Position numbers and translations under genes: made by a program. Shown here one piece after another: positions 10,011 to 18,200 of a DNA stretch of 64,000 nucleotides; within the stretch, counting starts at the first letter, position 1, and each line of letters begins with the position of its first letter. The notes below the pieces were generated by a model that had not been told where the DNA came from, did not search any database, and worked only from the letters and a program-made list of their open reading frames with translations. This DNA is from Rhodobacteraceae bacterium EL53 (lineage in GTDB: Bacteria; Pseudomonadota; Alphaproteobacteria; Rhodobacterales; Rhodobacteraceae). The stretch spans positions 1-64,000 of the forward strand of contig OMPR01000016.1 of the NCBI GenBank assembly GCA_900313015.1. Reading direction: 5' to 3'.

Positions 10011-11867
10011 ATGTCTGTACCCGATCAGCCAAACTCGAACTCAAGTGGGCGTTCTCAAAACGAGTTTGTGTCGATTGACTCGGCACCTGTGGGGTTCTCG
10101 ACCAACGTGCCGATGTGGCGCGCGCCGGTTTTGTTGGTTCTGTTTGTCTTGGTCTCGTTTACCGGCCTTTATGCTCTCGAACATGTGGCGTTGTTTCAAA
10201 GTATCTTTCAGGGTGGGGACATAGTGACGGCGCCTATTGCGGGCGGCCACTCGATGCCTCTACGCCTTTTTGTCCTGTCTTACATGATTGCCTTCGGCCT
10301 GATGTCCAACGGTCCGCTGCTTTGGCGGCTGGGTTTCACTGCGGATTTGACTGTTACTTTTCTGGCATTTTGCGCGCTGATTGACGTGGCGGCCTTATTG
10401 TTCGATTTGATTTTAGGGGTGTCGATACATCTGTACGTGATCGAGATCCTGTCAGGGTTCCTGGGGTATGCGATCTATTCGTTCAAACTGTTGGAACGGG
10501 GCAACATGCCGTCACGGATCAAGATTGAGCGCGGCACAACCCGCAATAAACGCATGATGTTCCGTCTGGTTTTGGTTCTTCTGGTCGCAGCCGTTTTGAC
10601 CATCACCGCCGACAACACCTTACCCAATGCAATAACAGCGGCCCGTAAATATGCCTTGTTGGGTGGAATTGGCCCCGGCGTGTTCCTGTTCCTGCCGTTG
10701 GTTTTCCTGCTGCTATACGTGCTGGCGCGCATCGACACCTCGCGCGTGGACAAGACCCCCTTTACCCCCGCGTTGACGATCATCATTCCAGCCCATAATG
10801 AAGAATACATCATCTCCCATACGATTGCTGCGATCGACATTGCGGCAACAGAATATGATGGCCCCGTGTCCATTCTGGTAATGGATAATAATTCTTCCGA
10901 TCGTACTAGCGAAGTGGCAACTGAGGCGCTGAACGCGTGCCAATCCGCTTTGGGCCGCGTGATCCTGGAACGCACGCCCGGCAAAGCCCATGCATTGAAT
11001 GCGGCATTGCAGGCAACCCAGACCGAGTATGTGATCCGCATCGACGCCGATACCCAGATCGATCAGAATGCACTGGTTTTTGCTATGCTCAGGATGCGGA
11101 ACCCGGATGTGGGCGTGGTAGGCGGGTTGCCTGTGCCCCCGGGTGGTGGCCCTTTTGATCGGCCCCGCCTACTGGAACTGTTGGTTAAACACGGGTTTTA
11201 TTCTGTTGGGTTAAGCGCGGTGAACTCTGTCGTGGGTGTGCCGGGGATGTTTGCAGCTTACCGAGCCGAGCTGCCGCGCAAGTTGGGTGGCTTTGTCCAA
11301 GGCATGAATGGCGAAGACACCGATATGTCCTTGCGGATCGGAGAATTGGGATATCAGCTGATCGTCGATCCTAGGATCCAATTCAAGAGCGAAGTACCCG
11401 CGTCATACAAGCATATGCGCGAGCAGCGCCTGCGGTGGTTCCGAAGCGTTTTCCATGTCTCGGCTCGATGTCGCGACCTGATCTACTCGGGTCGTATGAG
11501 CGTTCGGGGTAAAGTGCTGTTGCCCTTTATGTTGTTGAATTCGGCCATGAGAGCGATGATGGTCCCGATGATCCTGTTTGGCATTCTGATCGGCGTTGGC
11601 CCCGGAGCAGAGGCGCGCGCCATCCCGTGGCAGGCGATCCTAGCTGTTGCCATCGGCGCGCCTGCCCTGATGTCAATCCTATGCGCGCTGCTGAACCGGT
11701 CGTTAAAGGGCCTGCTCTACGTCCCGGAATACCTTTTGTTTCGTCTGCTGCGCGCCTATTTCACGTTGGAAAGCAATCTGACGATTACGGTTAAAGACCA
11801 TGGTCAACATATGTACTCAAAGGGCGCTTTGGTCCGCCCAGAAGGCAAAACCATCCGCGAGGCTTAG
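10011..11867 (+). CDS. Membrane-embedded processive family 2 glycosyltransferase
   Basis: A protein of about 618 residues. Membrane helices come first (about 38-58, then several to residue ~235). A cytosolic GT2 domain follows from about residue 256 (TIIIPAHNEE, DNNSSDRTSE). The catalytic set is complete: DAD near 343, GED near 433 and QRLRW near 471. The Q-x-x-R-W motif marks processive synthases such as cellulose, hyaluronan or PNAG synthases. More helices follow. There is no PilZ domain after the last helix, so direct c-di-GMP control as in BcsA is unlikely. I chose the ATG at 10011, just after the BcsB-like stop and behind GGAAGAG, over 9978. The stop overlaps the sqdB-like stop by 3 bases. 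Confidence 0.85.
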   Translation: MSVPDQPNSNSSGRSQNEFVSIDSAPVGFSTNVPMWRAPVLLVLFVLVSFTGLYALEHVALFQSIFQGGDIVTAPIAGGHSMPLRLFVLSYMIAFGLMSNGPLLWRLGFTADLTVTFLAFCALIDVAALLFDLILGVSIHLYVIEILSGFLGYAIYSFKLLERGNMPSRIKIERGTTRNKRMMFRLVLVLLVAAVLTITADNTLPNAITAARKYALLGGIGPGVFLFLPLVFLLLYVLARIDTSRVDKTPFTPALTIIIPAHNEEYIISHTIAAIDIAATEYDGPVSILVMDNNSSDRTSEVATEALNACQSALGRVILERTPGKAHALNAALQATQTEYVIRIDADTQIDQNALVFAMLRMRNPDVGVVGGLPVPPGGGPFDRPRLLELLVKHGFYSVGLSAVNSVVGVPGMFAAYRAELPRKLGGFVQGMNGEDTDMSLRIGELGYQLIVDPRIQFKSEVPASYKHMREQRLRWFRSVFHVSARCRDLIYSGRMSVRGKVLLPFMLLNSAMRAMMVPMILFGILIGVGPGAEARAIPWQAILAVAIGAPALMSILCALLNRSLKGLLYVPEYLLFRLLRAYFTLESNLTITVKDHGQHMYSKGALVRPEGKTIREA

Positions 11868-13036
11868 GTTTCTGGCTCGTTCCACAGCGAAACGCAGGGG
11901 ATTTTGGACTGATCGCAACGGTCCGCATATTTCTCGGCGATCTCATGTGCTTCTTCTAAAATCGCATCGGCAAGATAGGTGGGCTTGAGCCCTAGGTTCA
12001 AAAGGCGGTCATTGGCAACGTACAACTCGTTTTCGTCAGCCTCGTTACGTGGGTTGTCAATGAATGAAACCTCGGCCCCGGTCTTATCGGAAACGAGTTG
12101 CGCCAGGTCTCGAACACGGTGAGTTTCAGTCATCTGATTCAGGATATTGACCCGTTCGCCTTTCTTGGGTGGGTTGATGAGGGCCAGTTCGATGCACTTT
12201 ACGGTGTCGCGGATGTGGATGAACGCGCGGGTCTGCCCGCCCGTTCCGTGCACGGACAACGGGTAGTTGACGGCGGCTTGCATCAGGAATCTATTCAAGA
12301 CGGTGCCATAATCGCCGTCATAGTCGAACCGATTGATCAGCCGTTCGTCCATCTTAGTTTCAGGCGTCTGAGTGCCCCATACGATGCCTTGATGCAGGTC
12401 CGTCACCCGCACTCCATCATTCTTGTTGTAGAAAAAGAAAAACAGCTGATCCTGAGTTTTCGTCATATGATAGATCGACCCCGGATTTGCCGGATAAAGG
12501 ATCTCGGCATCAATTTCTTTTCCATCGTCAGTGTCCAAGTGGACTTTCAAATAGCCTTCGGGGATTTTCATCCCGGCCGTGCCGTATCCGTAAACACCCA
12601 TGGTTCCCAAGTGCACCAGATGACAGTCCACGCCGCTTTCGACGATAGCCGCCAGAATATCGTTGGTGGCATTCAGGTTGTTATTGACCGTATAGCGTTT
12701 GTGATAAGAAGACTTCATCGAATAGGGTGCAGCACGTTGCTCGGCAAAATGCACGATTGCGTCTGGTTTTTCTGTCTCCAACAGAAGAAGTAAGCGGTGG
12801 TAGTGCTGTCCGACAGTAAATACTTCATGGGCTATTTTATTGCTCGTTAGCTCTTCCCATGTCGCCAACCGCTCCCCCAAGGGTCTGATTGGCGTCAATG
12901 ACTCAACTTCCAATTCAATGTCGATTTTTCGCCGAGACAGGTTGTCCACAATAATGACTTCGTGACCTTTGTTGGACAAATGCAACGCTGTGGGCCAGCC
13001 GCAAAACCCATCGCCCCCCAGAACTAAAATTTTCAT
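11864..13036 (-). CDS. sqdB: UDP-sulfoquinovose synthase-like NAD-dependent epimerase
   Basis: A 390-residue extended short-chain dehydrogenase. It starts with MKILVLGGDGFCGWP (NAD-binding GxxGxxG) and follows the SQD1/SqdB pattern: HLGTMGVYG with Thr145, SIYHMTKTQD with the YxxxK pair Tyr189/Lys193, and THRVRDLAQLV near the end. SQD1 enzymes turn UDP-glucose plus sulfite into UDP-sulfoquinovose, the head-group donor of sulfolipid. The glycosyltransferase partner SqdC/SqdX and the other sqd genes are not nearby. It meets the GT2 synthase gene tail to tail with a 4-base overlap. Plausible roles are sulfolipid precursor supply or sugar supply for the neighbouring polymer system. Confidence 0.85.
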   Translation of the reverse strand: MKILVLGGDGFCGWPTALHLSNKGHEVIIVDNLSRRKIDIELEVESLTPIRPLGERLATWEELTSNKIAHEVFTVGQHYHRLLLLLETEKPDAIVHFAEQRAAPYSMKSSYHKRYTVNNNLNATNDILAAIVESGVDCHLVHLGTMGVYGYGTAGMKIPEGYLKVHLDTDDGKEIDAEILYPANPGSIYHMTKTQDQLFFFFYNKNDGVRVTDLHQGIVWGTQTPETKMDERLINRFDYDGDYGTVLNRFLMQAAVNYPLSVHGTGGQTRAFIHIRDTVKCIELALINPPKKGERVNILNQMTETHRVRDLAQLVSDKTGAEVSFIDNPRNEADENELYVANDRLLNLGLKPTYLADAILEEAHEIAEKYADRCDQSKIPCVSLWNEPET

Positions 13037-13651
13037 CGATTGGATCCAAATCTATTTTTGTTGGTATTTGATTGAGTAAGCCTAGGATTATGTTTAAGCC
13101 TGTCAAGTTTTAGAAAGTTTTGCAGCTGATCCGGAGCGCTCCAAAAACCAATTTTCAATTGTATTCGTCGAGAAGCATAAGGTTTGCTTCGAAAGTCGCG
13201 GGGAATTGCAAATCCAAACGTCGTACAAAAGTGGCGCACCGTTTGTGATCATTCCGTCAAACGCCGACCTTCAAAAAAGATGAAGTGCTTTGCAAAGTCA
13301 GTTTTTTGCCTAGAGCTGACATCGGTGCTGTTAGCAGCGCCCGCGAGTGGTAATGCCTGCCTTCAATGACCGTTTTCACCAATTTGGAAATAGAAGAAAG
13401 CAGAAGCATCAAGCAGCCGCTCTCTACTCTAACTTGCCTGCACACAATGCCAGCTTTGGGTCGGCTGCTGTAACCCTCGGTAGCGTTGGTCAGGTCCAGT
13501 TGGATAATTGTGGCGCTGCACCGCTACAAGGCAGCTTCGAGCCCATACTGCAATACTCTAAAAGGTGACGGAGCGGGAGAGGCGTGCGCAAACCGGACTT
13601 AGATATTGGTGGGCTTTGGTCGCGGTGTGTACAGGAGAACCAGTTTCTGGG
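13037..13651. other. Gene-poor region upstream of sqdB-like gene
   Basis: About 600 bases without a supported gene. The first ~150 bases, AT-rich, should hold the promoter of the sqdB-like gene. The stretch 13285-13560 has the look of dispersed intergenic sequence (mixed frames with many stops). Nothing in it is recognisable as coding. Confidence 0.35.
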
Positions 13652-13957
13652 CTATTGGGGGTTCACTCCTTCGTCTAAGGAGGAAATGGCTGCATCAAGA
13701 GCCATGTGCCATTCAGCTCTGTTCATTTCCGCAATCAAGTCCTGCCCCACCGCAAGGCTTGGGATAATTACGTCGGCCTGAACATTCTTAAGCTTCTCAA
13801 GGGCCCCGACGAGCATGTCCCTGTCACCTCCGTGGCTTGTCATGAATAGAGCCTTCCACGCGCCATGTTCGGGGTAGAGTGTGTCACCAACAAACAGGTA
13901 CGTTCGACCGTGAGGCGAGGCATACCCCGTCAGAAATATTTCGGGGCAGGCGCTTCA
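13652..13957 (-). pseudogene. Metallo-beta-lactamase-fold hydrolase, C-terminal remnant
   Basis: Read on the minus strand, the frame from a stop near 13957 down to the TGA at 13652 gives CPEIFLTGYASPHGR, YLFVGDTLYPEHGAW, then MTSHGGDRDMLVGALEKLKN. This is the end of an MBL-fold protein: the GDTLYP block carries the metal-bridging Asp of the family. The N-terminal half with the HxHxDH site is missing, and an in-frame stop closes the frame upstream. It is a truncated relic. It lies 190 bases left of the first att-like core of the tRNA-Gln array and may mark the original chromosomal junction. Confidence 0.6.
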
Positions 13958-14143
13958 TGAAATAATACATACGGCCACGACGCATGAGATAAGGGCCGAC
14001 ACGGCTGTGTCCCCTGGGGCGATATCCGATTTTGGAACTGGAAGAGTGTATCCCACCTTGTATCCCATCGCCGGAGGACTGGGATACATGACAGGAAGAA
14101 GGGGATGATTTCCCCTTGATTTGCTGATCTTTTAGAGAAAACT

Positions 14144-14240
14144 GGCAGGGATTCCTACCACCCCAGCCATCTTCTCTTACATCAATTGAACAAGCTGTCA
14201 GGTCCTTCCATGGTCCTGAAAATGCCCCTGTTTATGCCCC
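14144..14240 (+). mobile_element. att site A: tRNA-Gln 3'-end core with one arm-box pair
   Basis: Bases 14153-14169 (TCCTACCACCCCAGCCA) equal the last 17 bases of the tRNA-Gln gene at 25658-25732 including CCA. The 9 bases on the left (GGCAGGGAT) are shared with site B at 22552. At 14222-14240, 52 bases right of the core, is a direct pair ATGCCCC-N5-ATGCCCC. The same pair at the same distance occurs at sites B and C. This fits arm-binding boxes of a tyrosine recombinase flanking its core. No pair is seen on the left, so this looks like one end of an integrated element. Confidence 0.75.
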
Positions 14241-14392
14241 ACTGTTCGCCCCCCACTTCAGGCTTCTCTGGGACAGGGTAACCTCAGGGATTACTATCTG
14301 GATGTAAGGGGGATTAGGTGAGGAGATATTCCTACAGGGGAATAGGTATAAGTAATGAATAAGAAGAGAAGATAGTGGGAGAAGAAAACCCT
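14153..14392 (+). repeat. Inverted repeat partner of 25451-25674
   Basis: This stretch matches the reverse complement of 25451-25674. By eye, the ~170 bases from the core to GGATTAGGTGAGG differ at about nine positions. The copy at 25451 then lacks about 18 bases before the shared leader AGGTATAAGTAAT. The two copies bracket an 11.3-kb interval in opposite orientation. Confidence 0.85.
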
Positions 14393-14652
14393 AGTAGGTG
14401 ACCCTAATAGGTCCCCCCGACGTAAGTCCCTAGTCGGTATTGTTATCAGGACCCAGATAGTCCCTACTGCCCCAGATTACCCACCCAAGCACATTACCCC
14501 AAAGGACCCCTGACAATAATGGCAAAGATAGAGGACCCTTGGCACTCAAGGCCCATAGACGTGCACAGGTGGTCAGATCACCCTGAGGTGGTTCAGTTCG
14601 TGGATAGGGTGTGGGATGAGTACTTGCCTAAGGAGGTAGCCAAGGGACCGGG
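14341..14652 (+). repeat. Direct repeat partner of 22873-23175 (element leader and gene start)
   Basis: The leader and first ~45 codons of the element gene are almost identical in the two places. The main differences are an extra ~13 bases here near 14400 and a 3-base-scale difference near 14614. The repeat contains the hexapeptide mini-frame (14355-14375, MNKKRR then stop) and the start of the fragment gene at 14519. Confidence 0.9.
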
Positions 14653-14659
14653 GGAGTAG
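14519..14659 (+). pseudogene. Element replication-like gene, N-terminal fragment (copy A)
   Basis: The 46-codon frame begins MAKIEDPWHSRPIDVHRW and matches the copy at 23039 until about codon 41, then ends in GPGE and a stop. It is the front end of a larger gene whose rear part is represented at 24650-25468 on the other strand. The fragment follows the conserved leader and sits 350 bases right of core A, the same arrangement as copy B. It should not make a working protein. Confidence 0.65.
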
Positions 14660-15244
14660 TTGACCGTTTCAGTCAGATGACCGCGAATGAGGCCTTCTAC
14701 AACGTTGGTAGAGTTCGCAGCATTCGACACTTAGGGCGGAAACCGGACTTTCGCTGCGATCTGCATTTAGGTATACAAGTTGTAGAAGCGGACCTTCGAC
14801 TTGTTGACATTTTAAAGGAACGAGTTCCGCAATCTACATTTTCAAGTTTACGGATACACAATCGACGCGATATAAAAAGCACGGCTTGCATCAACCTCAG
14901 TGACTATGGCGAGCAGTTCCATTGAAAGAAGTACTACTGCGTGCGATCGATCCAGGGCGCGTAACAGTTGAAGCCATCAATATCGGTCAACTAATAGACC
15001 CATGGGTCTAACGAGCAGACTCAAAGAGGTGCAGGTCCATTATCTGTGGCGTTCTGTTTTGAGAATGTCTGCTCAGAGCAGTTTCCCGCCATGCGTGATT
15101 TTACATAATTGTCTTGATTAGTTAACGGCGGTCTGACTAAGTTCTCCAGATGCCTTTCAAAAGTTAATTAGTTTATTTAGGCTGCTACATTGCGAAATGT
15201 CTGTGTGAGCATCCTTTCTTTCGCCGTAGCGAACTGCGTGTCAG
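14660..15244. other. Degenerate sequence between element front and RTX gene
   Basis: About 590 bases with no supported gene. The piece 14740-14900 resembles dispersed roseobacter intergenic sequence. The reading frame of the RTX gene is open upstream to 15168 but has no ATG or GTG there. The promoter of the RTX gene, if intact, must lie here; I see no clear -35/-10 pair. Confidence 0.35.
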
Positions 15245-15284
15245 CGAGCTGGCGCGCGAAGGAACGAGCTGGCGCGCGAAGGAA
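15245..15284 (+). repeat. Exact 20-bp tandem duplication in front of the RTX start
   Basis: CGAGCTGGCGCGCGAAGGAA occurs twice head to tail (15245-15264 and 15265-15284). Each unit ends in GAAGGAA, which can act as a Shine-Dalgarno sequence; the second is 6 bases from the ATG at 15291. The duplication places two candidate ribosome sites in front of the gene. Slippage here would alter spacing or, if translation starts upstream, the frame. Confidence 0.85.
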
Positions 15285-15290
15285 AAAGAT

Positions 15291-18200
15291 ATGGTCGGAC
15301 TTGCAGATGGCGCAGGAAACTTAGGCACAGCGATTGGGCTGGCGGGCGAAGCGAACTCACTGATTACCACGGGCGGGTTCAGTTTTCAGGATGCTACAAA
15401 CCAGAATATCCTGGATGCCATCGGCGAATTGGCAAATGCCATTGAAACCGGATTTAGCAATGTCATCGAAGCCTCGCGCGAAGATCAGCTGATTGAACAG
15501 GTCGGGCTGTTGGTGACGGCTGTGGATGAATTGCAGCTGCTCTACGGTCCATTGGGGTCTGGGGATGAAGACACTATTCGGCGCAACTCGTTAGAGGCGT
15601 ATAACAAAATCTATGGTTTTGCCGAAAGCTGGCTGGCCGAGGCCGAGAACGACAACACATCCCTTGGTCCGACACTGTTGTTCAATCTATATGCCGCTTT
15701 GCACCTTGCCATGACAGTTCAGGTTCAGGTGGCCTTTGCGCTGGATGACGGCGCGCTTGGGTCTGAGGTATATTCAGAAAACTTGCTGGAAACCGGCAGA
15801 ATTTTGCAGAATGCTGAATACCACTTGGCCAACGCCCACGGCGTAAACATTGAAGTGGTGTTTACGACTGCCAAGGTGCGGAATATTGATGGGTACGAAG
15901 TGTCAAGGCCCGCTTACCGCGTCAACTATTCGGCGGATTATGATGGTGTTTCGCGTGAGGATCTAGATCAAGCATTCGATTATCTTTTGTCGTCACCAGG
16001 CAAAACACTTGCTAGATATGCCACAACGGATGGCGCAGACAGATTGCCGCGCGAGCAATTGTACATATATCCCGCAGAAACGCCGAGAGAGGCGTACAGG
16101 CTTCAAGTTTGGGAGAACTTGATCGACGAACTGCGGGCTTCTGAGCCAAGTTTTAGCTCAAATAGTGAATCCTATCGGAACTGGACCGCCGCCGTCATCA
16201 ACCTCCTGATGAACGAGCAGTTGATGCGTCAGTCCGGTGCGAACGAATTCAGCGCTGACATTATCGCGGCGGGCTTTCGCTTTGTAAATTTGTCCTACGG
16301 GATCGAGAGATCAGGTGACCGAGACGCAAATGAAATCGGTGGGTCGCAGTATATCGATCTTTTGGCCGGGTTGGCCGGCGATGACGTCATTTATGGATTT
16401 GGCGGAAATGACGTTTTGTACGGCCGTGGCGGTAACGAAACCCTGTACGGTGCCGAGGGGGATGGCGATGATTACCTCAATGGCGGTCTTGGGGCCGATC
16501 TGCTGCGGGGGGGCACCGGCGATGACACTTTGGCGGGTGGCATGTATAATGATACGTTGTTCGGCGGCGAGGGAGACGACAGAATTTATGGCGGCGAAGC
16601 TCAGCTTCTGGACCCGGACAATCCATATGTCACTTTAGGGTCGGATTCGATTTTTGGGGATGATGGGAATGACATCATCTATTTGGATAGCCCTTTTGTA
16701 AGCGGTTACTACACTTGGGAGGGCAACGATTGGGCAGACGGCGGGGCTGGCAACGACAGGATCCACGGGGGCGTAGAAGCTGATACGATCTATGGCGGTC
16801 TGGGCAACGACACTATATTTGGTGAACGCGGCGCAGACTGGATCGACGGCGGCCATGACGATGATGAAATCCTGGGTGGCTCAGGCAATGATACGCTGAA
16901 CGGCGATGATGGCGACGACCGTATCTTTGGCGATCAGGGGGATTTCTACACCGAAGATCAGATCTTCACTACTCCAAATAAAGATGTGGATCCGGTAACA
17001 CACGACGATCTGATCGATGGCGGTGACGGCGAAGATTTACTCAGCGGTCAAACCGGCAATGATACGTTGTTGGGAAAAGACGGTGCTGATTCACTTTATG
17101 GTGGTGTCGGCAACGACCAGTTGGATGGCGGGGCAGACAACGATACTCTTTCAGGGCATGAGGGCAACGATACCCTTGAAGGGCAAACCGGCAACGACAG
17201 ACTGATGGGCGGCGAAGGTGCAGACCAACTGGATGGCGGGGAAGGTGATGATTTACTCCTAGGTGGGGACGACAACGATTACCTTGTTGGCGGTATCGAC
17301 AACGATACCCTTGAAGGGAATGAAGGCAACGATACCCTTGAAGGGCAAACCGGCAATGACAGCCTGATAGGCGGCGCAGGGTCTGACGTCTTGAACGGTG
17401 GTTCTGGCGTGGACATCCTATTTGGTGAGGCGGGCGCGGATAACCTGGACGGCGGCGGGGACAACGACAAGCTGATTGGCGGCGCCGGCGCTGATTATCT
17501 GTTCGGAGATAGCGGCGCCGATATCCTTTGGGGCGAGGATGATGATGACACGCTGGATGGCGGGGAAGGCAACGACGAGCTAAATGGGATGGACGGATCA
17601 GACAGTATCGATGGCGGCGGTGGCATTGACAACCTATCGGGCGGCAGCGGTAACGACACGCTGAATGGCGGCGCTGGCACTGATACTTTGGATGGCGGTT
17701 TAGACAACGATTATCTGATCGGTGGCGATGATGCGGACCAGCTGAACGGGGACAACGGGTTTGACACGCTGGAAGGCGGCAATGGCGCAGACCTGTTGGC
17801 GGGCGGTTCGGAAAATGATGTTTTGGATGGGCAGTCTGGCAATGACAGCCTGTTTGGCGAAACTGGCAGTGACGCGCTTTATGGCGGCTCGGGAGAGGAC
17901 TCCCTTGAAGGAGGGGCTGGCAATGATCTTTTGCTAGGCGAAGGCGATGCCGACCAGATCTATGGCGGTCTCGGGGCTGATACCGTCTCGGGTGGGGATG
18001 GTGATGATTTCATCTATGGCGAATACAACGATTTTGAAATCACCGATGGCACAGGCGATTCATTGGCTGGGGGTGCGGGTGATGATTACATCAGCGGCGA
18101 AGCGGGCAATGACACGCTGGATGGCGGGGACGGCAACGACTCGATTTTGGGCGGCGCTGGCGATGACCTCTTTATTGCCAGTGACGGTCGGGATCTTTTG

